Source: Pinus tabuliformis (Eukaryota; Streptophyta; Pinopsida; Pinales; Pinaceae). From it: DNA of 64,000 nucleotides. Both the position numbers and the translations under genes were made by a program. A model generated the notes under the pieces. It searched no databases. It was not told the DNA's origin and saw nothing but the letters and a program-made list of their open reading frames with translations. Location of the stretch: the NCBI GenBank assembly GCA_031772625.1, contig CM062820.1, forward strand, positions 87,402,069-87,466,068, given 5' to 3'. Below are positions 1 to 11,446 of this stretch, piece by piece (position 1 is the stretch's first letter; each line of letters opens with the position of its first letter).

Positions 1-70
1 GTGACATTTGTTATATTTTTAATTGTTTTTTCTGAAATGGATTGATTTTCATGCGCTTTAATTTTTCTAG

Positions 71-255
71 TTCAAATCATCCACGCAAGGAATGCAAAAT
101 TTGGGGTTGAATAGAGGGTTCCATCATTTGAGGAGAAGGGGAGTAGAGTGAATGTGCCATCGTTTAGAGAGGACCCAGAAGGCTCAATACTAGTTCCTCT
201 TGTGGAGATGTACTACCTGGCATTAAAAAGTGGGTCTTCTATCAATCATATATGA
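71..255 (+). pseudogene. Exon-like end of an unknown gene
   Basis: A pyrimidine-rich run ending in TTTTTCTAG at 62-70 looks like a 3' splice site. From there one frame can be read to a TGA at 253-255, about 61 codons, with a single TAG at 112-114 that one C-to-T change from CAG would give. The second half reads as a plausible soluble protein end (for example SFREDPEGSILVPLVEMYYL). I do not recognise the family. The rest of the gene would lie left of the window. It could be a host gene's last exon, a captured fragment, or chance; the frame is short. Confidence 0.3.
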
Positions 256-1574
256 CTCTGGTTGTCCCAATGTAGAATGGGTGGCTTTTTATATATTTGA
301 ACGCTATTTGTCCTAACTTTATCTTCAAAAAAATGAATCTATATTAGCTTTCGATTGTGGAAAGTAAAAGGTTTTTGATCAATTACAGACTACAGTCTTT
401 GCCTAACAACAATTAGCCGCATTTTCATTTATAACCCTCAACTTTAGAAAGAAATAGTCGAAAAATAGCAGAAGCAAAACCCGAAAGGAAAATCAAACCC
501 CAAAAATTGAATAGATGTTCAAAGATTTGACTGGTTGCCTGGAAAATGATTCGGAAAGGCCACGGTGAGAAGGATCTAGCGGAATCCTCGATCAAATCTA
601 AAGCTCAATATGATAGCTTTCAGCAGATCGAGTCAAGTAATATTTGAGCATATCGTAAATGACAACATTCAGTCATGTAACAATTTGTTCTAAAAAGTCA
701 CTTAAAATATCCTTCCACTTGTACCAGTCAAGCCCACATTATTATATTCTTATTAGATGCACACACTAACCATACAACGATTAACATTTTACACTACACA
801 CTCGTCATTTAGAAATAAGATGTATATCCTTATTTCTCATTTAACAAGCTATTATATTCAAGTTCCTTTTGTTAAAAAAAATTACAAGAGTTTTACACAA
901 CATTGAAAGAAAACTCCTTTTCTTTGTTTTGAATCATTTGGGAAATTCAACCAAAGGAGGGACATTTCTTTCCAACTTTTGTGTAAGGGACATTTCTTTC
1001 CAACCTTGGTGTATGGAAATTACGTCAATATTCTCTCGAGCCTTTTCTATTGTTAGCGCAATTAATAGATAGTATTCAACATAATTTGTTTTTGGTTTCT
1101 GGTATCAAGACCCCACAGTCTGTTCATTACATATGTTTTTATATCTATTTTTTATTTATTTATTTATGTTGACTTCCACCTCCCTATAATCTCACATAGT
1201 TTAAACTAGGAGGAATAAGCAACCCTTTATACACATATATTTCCCTTTATGTGGGGTAAAACATACTTAGCGTAATTAGGCAGGCATTTTAACGGATCAA
1301 GAGATATCCATCCTTGTTTCACACACACTTTGTATTTTCACCATCACATATTACACACACATCGCTCACACACTAAGTTTATTTAAAATCTGTACAAAGG
1401 GTATTCCATTCCGTCTTGCACTGTTGGGTGATCTTGCAGGGAAATATAGATTTGGACTTGGTTTTTTTTAATTTTATTTTTCACACCAAAAGTGAAAGTA
1501 AGACTCCTTAAAATTAACCTTAACTTCAACTCATCTATTCTTTCAGCAAGTTCCAGAAAAATAAATTGATAGTT
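256..1574. other. No gene seen
   Basis: AT-rich sequence with short chance frames only. I see no repeat ends, no tRNA-like boxes and no recognisable protein similarity here. Confidence 0.6.
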
Positions 1575-3488
1575 TTAGTTAGGACCACAGGGGTAGGCAT
1601 CCAAATAATCCATTGTGGTTGTTTCAAATTGAAACAAAGAAATTGTCTTTTTAGGGAGCTGAAAATCCTCCACAACCTGGTGACAAAAAGTCGGTAATGA
1701 GAAGAAACTCATGAAGGAGAAAGGCATAGGTTGTGGATTATAATGGGCCTCATTGAATTGCCTAGTTCTTAGTATGGACTTCGGGTCTAATGTTGACAAC
1801 CAGAAGTTGATATTCTCTCATCCCCACTACACGAAGGTAGCTTTGTTGCCAAACATAGGGAATATTTCCCTATAGGTGGTAGGGGCGGGAGCACTTGCTT
1901 CTGGTGTGGATTTCAAATGATTGCTAGAAGCGTTTCCAATTTCTCAAATATATGGCCCCAATACCCCTTATGATAACCCTTCATCCATATCTTTGTTGAT
2001 TTTTCAATTGGTGGATTGAGACCCCACTGTTGTAAAAATATCACAAGTTTTCATTGCAGTTAGCAAGCGTAAGTCCTTGTTTAAGCCCCATCTGCTTGGT
2101 GACCTTCTGGAACAAGCCCTCTCTAACTTGCCTTATTGATCAGATTTTATATTGTTAGATGGCTCTCTTTTGAAGCCACTAGCCTCTATTTGAATCCTAC
2201 CATGCAATCACTTACTACTGTGATTCATACCTTGCCTTAACTAGTCCCTGTATATATCTTGTTGTCTACGGTCATCATCTTGTTGCCTAGAGCCACGGTG
2301 AAATTCACCATGTCGACTATCCACATGCTGTCTCTTTTAGGGGCTATCCACTACTTTAGCCTCAACAACCCTCCTATGTTTTGAAATCCGGTGGCAGAGA
2401 TCCTCCATATTGTTCCGTTTAGGATCATCTTCACTAGACAAGGACCTCCTTTCTCGCACAATCGATCTCTCTAGAACCCAGTCATCAAAAACATTAGACT
2501 GCTTTCAGCCACCACACTCATATCCCCTGTTTTTATATGGTTCATAAGCTCCATGGTCATACTGAAATTCAACATCATAGTAGCCAGTTCGGACAAGCTC
2601 TCATTTGTTGTGCATATTTCTTTCTCGACCATTGATTGCATCTCTTCCAGATTCCATATCATGTTTATAGTAATGAACCTCCTCCTGATGGCTTAGCTGG
2701 TCAGGTCCATCATCCACAAGTACATCAAATCCTGGCGATGATCCACCTAGAAAATCCTCCGATTCTAATCCATTTTGTAGTCCCTCTTCTGGAGGATGAG
2801 ATGGGCGTATCCGAGACCTGTTTCGTGAAGAATCATGCATCCTTTGTCTTGTAGGTTCAATATTTGGCAAAAATTGTTCGACTTCATGTGGACTTCCCTT
2901 TATATAGGTAGGCTGAGATCTTGATTGAGAGACATTTCTAGCTTGTGTTTGCAACTGGGTTTCCTTGACATTATTTGACTGCAGTGTTAAAGGATTGCCC
3001 AAATGCCCTGCTTGGAAGTTATTGGACTGCAATGCAACAAGGTTACTTGACTGTGATGCCTTGAAGTTATTTGCCTTTGCTAGCACAGGGTTTCTTGACT
3101 GCACTTCCTGAAAGTTGTTTGACTTCAATGTCATGGGGTTGCTTGACTACACTGCATTAGGATCAAGTGATTGTACTGCCTTGGGAAAGCTTAAATCAGA
3201 TGGATGTTTTCCATCTTTGTTGCTTTCAGTTTCATTGACTGTTTGTTTCCCACTTGCTTGAGGCTTTGTAACTGCTGGACTTGGTTTTGTTGTCTTTTGA
3301 GAAGTTAGATTAGCTCCTGAAAACGGACCATGCACAAAAGGGCACTTATCACCCTTTACACAATATCCCTGCTGGAAAAATTAGCAGGGAACTTTCGGTT
3401 TGTTTGCTGTGCCAGATTCCAGTAACGATGTTGACGATGATGATGGCACTATTGCTGGTGTTGGTCCTCCTGACAAGCCATCTAGTGG
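1575..3488 (-). pseudogene. CCCH zinc-finger protein exon, decayed
   Basis: One frame can be followed on the minus strand from a splice acceptor (TTTCTATTTCAG, ending at 3,489) to the stop at 1,575, about 638 codons with no frameshift. It opens with PLDGLSGG and then a C-X7-C-X5-C-X3-H finger at 3,330-3,386 followed by KGDKCPFVHGPF, as in plant nuclear RNA-binding CCCH proteins with several N-terminal fingers. Further on come a Gln/Ser/Asn-rich stretch, SSPGFDVLVDD and RISKHRRV, all typical of that family. Thirteen in-frame stops (codon high ends 3,383, 3,149, 2,603, 2,507, 2,339, 2,243, 2,210, 2,135, 2,006, 1,970, 1,946, 1,829, 1,820) show it is dead; the first lies in the finger. Twelve would arise by one C-to-T change from CAG, CAA or CGA. 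The retained acceptor argues against a processed copy. Family identity is firm above 2,130; below that only the shared frame supports it. Confidence 0.72.
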
Positions 3489-5202
3489 CTGAAATAGAAA
3501 CACAGATACACAAGTTAGTGTCATAAATAGATTAAACAAAAATTATACAAAGAAAGTATACCCGCTTGATATGTAGAATCGACCAGAGCAGAATAGCTTG
3601 AAACTGGCTATGACTATTTTATGTGAAGGCTGCGATACGCGTTTGTATTACACCACTAACCAGTTAAACTAAAACCCTCTCCTCATGCAAAACATAACCA
3701 TTACTGCTAAAAGAAAATGTTACAAATACAACACAAGTATATACAATTGTTTTCTCTAAAATGCAAAATTGACCGCAACTTAAGCATTTGCTCTTTTGAA
3801 AACCATTTTCCAGGTTTACATGAACGTTGAATTATCAAAAATGTCCTCAAAGTCTCTCAACCTAACATTGTTCGATCAAACTATCCTGAAAGTCTCAAGC
3901 TAACAGATTTTGCCGAGGTTTCTGTAAATATTTTTGTGCATATTTATATTATTAATGAAATTCCCTAGTACAGTAAAAAATGTGCTAGATGCGTCTTCCA
4001 AAATCCATCCCAATATATACTTTAGCCAAGTGTACACCAATTACAACACTGTCCATAGATCTACTCTACTTTCTGTGAAAAAGGGTTGTTTCAACCTTTG
4101 AATAAGAAAATATTGCATCAATTCTACATACAGTTGCAGCAACGCCGCCACTTTCTGGAGCTCCCAAAAAATAGAATTGAACAAAGGCTTATAATTCCCA
4201 GTTATTCAGTGGATGATTGTCCCATTTTTAATGGAAATGATGGCATTTACACAATAAAATAATGAATTAGGTTTTTTTAATGATAAAATAATGAATCTTT
4301 TTAGTGGGCACATTTCGGCATAGAATCTCACAAAGCTGCATAAATTTTATTTGGAGATGTCATGTTCATTCAACTGGCCAGACAACCAACGTATTATAAT
4401 AATATAATTTATTTAATAGAGGAATTGTAAGGATACTTCACGAACAACTTCAAATGCAACAATTTCTTTTACAGAACATGAAAAACCATAAATATCCCAA
4501 TACTATATAGTATATACCCATTTTATATCCACCACAAATTAATTAATATACTAAAACAAAAAAAAATACCAAGGTATCTTCAGCTATGGAGACATCAAAA
4601 TAATTAACCCATGGTGTTACTCGAATAGAAAAATACTTTCATGTAATTCAAATATTATTGAAATTTTGGAATGATCAGAAGCAACTGTAAAAATTTCCAA
4701 GACAAACTGTTCGCATTACAATGACAATATGAAAACTAAAAAACAATCATCTGCTAGTTATTTAATACTCAATGCCTTAAAATTCCGCAGAGTACAGGAC
4801 GAATCACCTATTGTTCACAGTTGCAGCTGCAAAGTGTTATCGTCTTCATATAATTAAGAATATTTACCAAAGTCTACATTATTCAAATGCTAGTAGCTGC
4901 AAATGCCAATGAGGTAATTGATTCAAAGACATCATTGATCCCTCTGCTGAGAAGCATAATATGTTCTAAAATTAAGTTATGATATTTGCTTCTACATAGG
5001 CTCCTCTATAATATTAAACAAATAGGATCTGTATCATCATTAACAAGATTCAATAGAGAATAGCTGCGAGAAAATCATGTCAAGCAACACATGAACACTG
5101 ACATTCCAAGCAAAACTACAACAGAAAACCATCATTGTGCTTCCCAATACATGCATAGATTTGCAAACAACTTTCAATAGATCTTCTAATACAAGTCACA
5201 AA
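3489..5202 (-). other. Intron-like AT-rich stretch, no gene seen
   Basis: Between the two CCCH-gene pieces lies 1.7 kb of AT-rich sequence with no open frame of note. I looked here on the minus strand for the missing first exon of this gene family (the fingers before PLDGLSG) and did not find it. The right end of the CCCH exon carries a good acceptor, so at least the part next to 3,489 is old intron. Confidence 0.4.
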
Positions 5203-5795
5203 TCAAGAGAAGATGCCACCAAGCTTCCTAGCAAAGTCGTTGTCATCATCATCTTCTAGAAAGTCTTCATCTTCTTTCTCATCTTCATTACTTTCCCACT
5301 CTTCATTGTCCTCATTCTCTGCATGTTCCAAATCATACTTTTCATGTTCAACATCTTCATCTTCATTGCTGTGAACAACATCATTCCTTACTGCATCTTC
5401 TTGGTCATCCACTACAACAGGCTTTGCTCTATTTGAAAAGGCTGATGGTTTGTCTTCTACAGGAGTATCCACGGCATTGGATGCCTCAGTGTCATCCACC
5501 CCAGGAGTAAAAGTGGGCAGTTCAAATGTATCACTGTCACCAACTAGAAGTTCTCCCTCTTCAACATCTTTTTCAGGTGGTGGCAAGCCATCATTTCCCT
5601 TGCTCAAATTGAAACTCTGAATGGCTTGACCCTACCCTTCTGTAGGTATATTTCCTTCATTGTCACCATTTTCTTGAGTCACTTTCCGTTTTTTCTTCAG
5701 AATATCACTTAATGGCTTTGGAGCTTGAAAGTCTTGTTCCCCACTTGAAACACCAATTACCTTGTTCAATCTCATCTTCCTTCCTTCCCAAAATC
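5203..5795 (-). pseudogene. C-terminal exon of a CCCH zinc-finger protein
   Basis: Minus-strand frame of about 195 codons ending in a natural stop at 5,203. It reads APKPLSDILKKKRK, then VEEGELLVGD, a long Asp/Glu-rich stretch and the end DDDDNDFARKLGGIFS. A 'PKPLSxILK' box followed by an acidic tail and FARKLGG-F-S is what I know as the C-terminus of the same plant CCCH family as the finger exon at 1,575-3,488. One in-frame TAG (5,632-5,634, CAG-type) splits it; a Met after it opens the final 134 codons. In transcription order this last exon comes before the finger exon, so the two are not a normal gene: either two partial tandem copies or a rearrangement. Far less decayed than the finger exon. 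Confidence 0.6.
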
Positions 5796-5829
5796 CTATT
5801 CACATTTCAATATTCTTCCACACACTATG

Positions 5830-7017
5830 CCTTACGACGTTTCCTTTGCAACATTAGGTGCAAATGCTAGTAATATTTAAAGTGAAAAGTCACAGATGGA
5901 ATTTTTCGGGGGTGGGGGTGGTCTACACTTGAAGTTCCACCATGCTCTAGAACTATGATGCTTGAGAGAAAATTAGTTGTGAACTGAAGAAGACTTAATT
6001 TTGATATCGAGCAACAATTTCCCTACGAACTAATAGACTTTTACGTTGGAATTTTCAACAAGTCTTCTCATCATGCCACTCTCATTCTCACCTTGGGATT
6101 CCATTGTAGGAACTCATCGTCTCAGGTTTGAGATCCAAAATTTATTCCCACAACGTGCTCAAACTTGTGTTGTTTCCCTTGACCTCCTACATATTGAAAC
6201 CCACAATAGATGAATTATCTGTTTCGTTAGAAATCCTATATCACCCAAGTTGAACCCCAAAATTTGTTCCCACAACATGCTCAAACTTGTGTTGTTTCCC
6301 TTGAACTCCTACATATTGGAACCCACAATAGATGAATCCTTTGTTTCGTTACAAATCCTATATCACCCAAGTTGAACCCTTAAATATGCAGGTCTAATAC
6401 TTTCCAACCCTAGCCTAATTTTGAGGTCATATTTTGACCCCTTAATCGAGGCCTAGCTTCATTACATAATTATCTTCCCTCTCATCCCAATTCAAGAACG
6501 TTCGCACACAAACACTCGCCCACCTTACATGGGAGTAAATACAATTAAATAAAGAAAATGAGCAAAAGGAATAATTGGATATTCCTAGATTTTCTAATGC
6601 TCATAAAGATGTATATACAGAGGGATGTTACAACCCTGATTGTCATAACTCTCATTCTATTTCTTGATCAATGTTTTCTCTAGTCCTTTAGACTCTAGCT
6701 GATCAAATCTTAGTTGTACATACATGTCTAACATTAGATGGAAGATATCCTAACAGCTAAAAAGACAATTTTGACACCTGTCATGACAGTTGTTAAACAT
6801 AGAAAGGCTTATTTGGCCAAAGAAACACTAGCTCGTTAAAATAGACTAACCACCCAACAGTAAAAAATATTCTAGAATTAGGACACATGCTTTTACATCA
6901 AAATCACATTTTTTATACAATTTACAATTGATGTAATTTATTTCATGTTCGAGAATTTTCATGACCCCCTTTATTCTAGAAAAAAACAAGTTGGATAAGG
7001 TTGATGCTCCTTGATCA
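5830..7017 (-). repeat. Possible LTR, minus strand
   Basis: At 7,018-7,028 the minus strand reads CCTGGGGAGTA, a polypurine-tract-like run of the kind that precedes a 3' LTR, followed by TGATCAAGGAGC. The next 1.2 kb is non-coding, includes a TATA-like CTGTATATACATC near 6,610, and holds a 122 bp duplication. The lower boundary is not fixed and no partner LTR was found in the window, so this stays tentative. Confidence 0.28.
6135..6378. repeat. 122 bp tandem duplication
   Basis: Two head-to-tail copies of about 122 bp, starting at 6,135 and 6,257, differ at roughly ten positions. Both contain GTGCTCAAACTTGTGTTGTT (first copy) or its one-base variant and end in the same TATCACCCAAGTTGAACCC. 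Confidence 0.85.
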
Positions 7018-7229
7018 TACTCCCCAGGTTGAAAATTTGCATGACCTCCAAGTCAAGTGCTTGAAACTATTGTAGTCCTCTTGGATTCCAAACCTTATGA
7101 TGTTGCTAGTCAATAGCTTGTTTGCTTGATTACCCTTCATAGATATTCACGTGTTGTTGGAACCTTGCCAATGGAAAATTATTCACCTCAATTCAATGTT
7201 TATTTTCATGATTTTCACACTGTTTGTTA

Positions 7230-9010
7230 TTATCCACAACAAATTTTTTCTCTATACTCCCTAGTTGAGAATAAAATAAAATAAAATTTCATGAGATAGA
7301 TTTGTCTCATTCTTCCCTTTTTCTCCTCCTGACAAAATTTTCTTTCCTTCTTCCACAATCCCAGTAGTTTTATCATAAAAACATTCACATGCTTAAAGCA
7401 TATCAACCTATTCTTGCTTATTGAATTCATTCCTCATATAAGCTCCTTCAGACCATAAACTATTCAAGCAACATTTCAAAAATTTTACCAACATTGGATT
7501 GAAATGCTTCTCTTTCCTTTTTCTGATGTAGTCCCCCTAATCTTCAGTCTCTTTTATAAAAAAAAAATGAGCATAGTTCTTATCCTTAATTATGTTTGGT
7601 ATTTTATCTTGTCATGTCTTCCTTGTCAATTTTTTTGTAGGGATTCCTTTTATTTCTCTCAAGAAACAAATTAACTTCTCCTTGCTTCAAATTTTGAGAA
7701 GAAACTCTTATGTCTTCTTATCCCTTTGAGACAATATCTAAGAATTTTGTCTTATCTAATGAATAATTTTCCCTTGATCTCCTTCGAGCAATTCTACCTT
7801 CTCCCGTGTCTTTTGGGAAGTCTATACATCCTCATGTCCCGTATGAAAAAATGTTTCCTCATCCTCCTCCAGAATAGGATTCTAGTTATGTTCTCCTTCA
7901 AATTGCTTCATCTTCATGACAACTTCAAATGATTGTCCATTATTTATAATACTTTTATCATATATAATTTAATTTTTTTATAAACATGATGCCATCTAGC
8001 CTCCTCCACTATCTTTAGTGAGAATTTCTCTTAGTGTGTATGGTCCTTCTAGATTTTTTCATGAGATAGTGTCACCTCATCTTCTTTTATGAAAACAAAA
8101 AAAATTATGTCTGTCACTAATGCTTTCAAAAAACACTCCCTCATTCCTCATTATTCTCATGAAAACTATAGATTATTGTCCTTATTTATCATTCTCACGG
8201 CCTACAAAGATACACAAAACACCAGTATTAAAATCATGAAGATTTCTAACCCCATTTGGTGTCTCTACTATCACACTTTCTATTAGTGGATCCTTCTACT
8301 AATATGGTCTCTTCTTGTAGTCCATGAGACTCTCGATCAATCTCTCCTCAACATCTTTCTCATCATCCTCGCTAAGGAATATTCCCTTCTCTAGCTCACA
8401 GTAGTGAACTTCCTTCTCTCCCTACTCAACTACTCTGAGTTATTCATTTCTCAATAGAGCACTCAAAAAGTTCCCCGACTTCGTTCTCAAGTTCCTAACA
8501 TATTGTTGTCTAACAATCTATTGGATATTTTTCCTAAGATCCCATCCACACCTCTAGTCTTCCTTCTCTCTCTATAGTAGTCTAATGCTTATTACAATGA
8601 TTCTCTCTTTCAACTCATCCATCCCTCTCTTAAACTTTTCTCAAATTATATTTCTCATCCTAATGTCCTTGACTTTGAAATCCTTCTCCATTCTCTTGTG
8701 GCTTTCACTCAAACCCTTAACATGATCATAAATGATCATCTCTTTCTCCTTCTCCATGCTCTCTTTGAGTTTGAAAAAAGCCTCCACAAGACACCTGACC
8801 AAGCCTCTCTCCTTTGGTATTGGACTTTTGGTGTCATAGATTCACCTCCTCTAGAACCTCTTAATCTTCCTCTGCTCCTCTAGATGTTGCACCTTGCTCA
8901 CTTCTAAATAACTTCACTTTTTCTCTTCACCTATCATTAAGGACTTCTTCTATACTAAGCTCTCTTCCATCCTCAAGTAGAATGTCCCTCTCTTTTTGTA
9001 GGCTCGCTTA
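7230..9010 (-). pseudogene. Decayed charged, coiled-coil-like reading frame
   Basis: On the minus strand an Asp/Glu/Lys/Arg-rich protein can be read with very few frame changes, ending near 7,230. Recognisable stretches are MEKEKEMIIYDHVKGLSE, CELEKGIFLSEDDEKDVEE and LEGPYTLREILTKDSGGG. It is dead, with more than ten stops. I do not recognise a family: the charge pattern suggests long helices, as in a structural or gag-like protein. Its position just inside a possible 3' LTR (5,830-7,017) would fit the 3' part of an LTR element, whose other half I cannot find; element A lies only 250 bp to the right. It may equally be a host gene remnant. Confidence 0.38.
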
Positions 9011-9699
9011 TATAATAATTTGTAGAAAATACTTTTCATGAAAAATCATTGTTAAAACTCTTGATTTGGAGAGTTGGTTATATATTTTATGTGTGTTTGC
9101 TAAGTTTACCAAAATTCTAGACATTATACATATCTTATTTGAAAGAATTGAAACCAAACTACTGAAACTACATAAACACTATCAAGTTACCCATATTTAT
9201 TGTTCATCATAGGAAATTTACTATTTAGTCTGGTTGTGCCTTATGGTTCTTTAATAATGATCTAAAAATGGGGCAGTTAGGCTTATTGTCTAACTTACAA
9301 GAACCTCTCCCACTTCCAAAGCTTAACTATTCCCAAGTCTATATCATTAACCAATGCGGAATTAATAATGTGCTTGAAAATAAGGTGTATGCTTATGGTT
9401 GTTTGAAACTGTTTATGTGTTTTAAGTGTATTTTCTTGGACTAATATAAAGCATATAACAACAAATAAAGCAGCAGATATAATGCAACAACAAGCAATCA
9501 CACATAACAACAATATAATATGGAGTTCACCCAAAACTCTTTGGCTACGCCTCTTTGAGCTCAAGTCAACTCAACTAGGCTCTCTGGGATTATGGTCTAA
9601 GTTCTTTTACAAGCTCCATGCTCAACTCCACTGGTTTACACAAAACACAATGGGTTCAGAACACCATCTTATCCCCTGGCTTTGAAGCTCTCGGCATGG

Positions 9700-9825
9700 C
9701 ACTGGCTCTCACTCTAGCTCTCGGCTCTAGCTCTGGCTCTGGCTCTGGCTCTAGCTCTGGCTCTTCGCTCTAGCTCTTGGCTCTAGCTCTCGCTCTTGCT
9801 CTTCGGCTCTGGCTTTGGCTTTCTG
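9700..9825. repeat. (GGCTCT)n-like hexamer tract in LTR
   Basis: About twenty tandem, slightly varied copies of GGCTCT/AGCTCT. The same tract is present at the same place in the right LTR. Confidence 0.9.
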
Positions 9826-10239
9826 CAACTTTCAACTCTTTGGATTTTCACTTGACCTCCAAGTGACCCCAATGGCTCCTCAGTTGCTTTGCGCAGTAGC
9901 TTTTTGCTCTCTCTACTCTCTTGCTTTTGCCTTGCAATTACCTTCCACTCTCAATTGAGCTCTCTACCTCCTTTGAGGTACCTTTCTGGCTTTTGGTTAC
10001 CCTAGCAACTTCTCTTTGATTCATTATCCCTCTGCGACTCTCCGGCTTCTCTGCTCCATCTTAGTTAGACTAGCCATCTGGCTCTGCAGCTCTGTGGCTT
10101 CAAAACGCATCATTGCCTGTAAAAGCGCCTGCTTGTAGCGTGGCATGATGATCAGGAGCGGTTATAGAGGTTACAAAGCCTTCTCATAGGCAAAACCAAA
10201 AAAAAAGAGAAAATCCCACTACACATGTATTTTTCAGAA

Positions 10240-11135
10240 AATACACTATTGGGCATGATTTTTGTAATGAAATCCCATTCAATCGCCCCTAAAATCCCTA
10301 TCGGGTCCGCCATTAGGCATTATATCGCATCGCATTAACGTATTTGGTAAAATCCCAAATACATGGGAAAACACTAAAAAACCCGTTAAAATGCTTCTAT
10401 CAAACTTCAAATATTTATCACATCCGCCCTAATATCACATCGGATCTACCTTTGGCTACTATCGCAATCCCCACCATCAATCTGGGTGATCTCCAATCCA
10501 ACGATCAATATGCGACTTTGGGTGGCTTAAAGGTATGGAGGTTACCCACCCGAAAAGATAGTTTTCATCTCTCCTTCGCCAGCCGCATGTCGAACAGTGT
10601 GTGGGATCAGGTAGAGCTAGCCCAATACGACTTTCCACCTAAGGCTCGCCTGAAATCCCACCTTTACGGAACTCAGATATTATAGATCGCGCCTAAATTC
10701 CCCTTACAGTCCGGCTTTATCACTTTTGGGAATTTTCCTTTATATTTTGGTTTTATAGCGGAAATGCGCTAATACACAAAAAATATGAATTCTTGGATTT
10801 CAAATTTTATGAAATCGGGCTTTTAAATCCCATCGGGTCCAACCTTTATCGCTTATCGCAATCGCAATTCGTATAGGACTACTATCGAGGATCGTCAATC
10901 GCCGATTTAATCCTGGATGTCGATTCCTTTCCCTATCCAACGGCTGATATTGCATGTCGTGATCATTATCGCATATCACATTTGGAATGGCTTGGGGGTT
11001 CTGTCCATTGCTAATGTCGATCTATCGATCCGATCATCGATAATCATCAAATCACATTATCGCAATCGCCAAGTCGAGGGTCCCGATATCACATACATGC
11101 CTGTCTTCGACCCAATACATCGAATTAGCCGACCA
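10240..11135. repeat. ATCG-word-rich LTR section
   Basis: Words such as TATCGC, ATCGGG, CGATC and ATCGAT recur dozens of times, in both orientations, in an otherwise CpG-poor window. The right LTR keeps the same section (19,790-20,700), and a similar stretch lies inside the element at 16,590-17,080. Confidence 0.6.
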
Positions 11136-11433
11136 GGTTTCTTCTACCTCCGCTTAAGTCTGCCTCATAGACCTCCCTCGATGTGATTTCCATTTATAAG
11201 GGTTTTTTTCCCCATTTTAGGGGATTTTGCTTGTTTTTCCAAAGAACAAAGGGCATCTTCTTTCTGCGATAACTTCTACATCCTAAGTCCATTTTGGCCC
11301 ATTCAAGTTGCAGTAGATTTAGAATGAAAATATCTTTTCCATGGGGCTACTTCCAAGAACTTCCTTGGACTTTCATTTTCCTCTATAAGGAACACTTAGA
11401 CTTAGGAGTGTATCCAAAATCCATTTTGGATCA

Positions 11434-11446
11434 CGCCTTCCCACTA
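11434..11446 (-). promoter_or_regulatory. Polypurine-tract candidate of element A
   Basis: On the minus strand the bases just before the 3' LTR read TTAGTGGGAAGGCG, mostly purine. Its place is right for second-strand priming; the tract is short and only moderately pure. Confidence 0.45.

Larger units (their letters stand above)
9258..11433 (-). repeat. 3' LTR of element A
   Basis: Left member of the LTR pair, 2,176 bp, TGATCT at its left edge and TTGGATCA at its right. It matches 18,826-20,987 along its whole length, then both copies diverge abruptly. It carries a hexamer tract and an ATCG-rich part, listed separately. Confidence 0.88.

Noticed and set aside
1575-3488. A functional gene whose stops are corrected by U-to-C RNA editing
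   Set aside because: Such editing is known from organelles of hornworts and ferns, not from nuclear transcripts. Deamination decay explains the same codons more simply.
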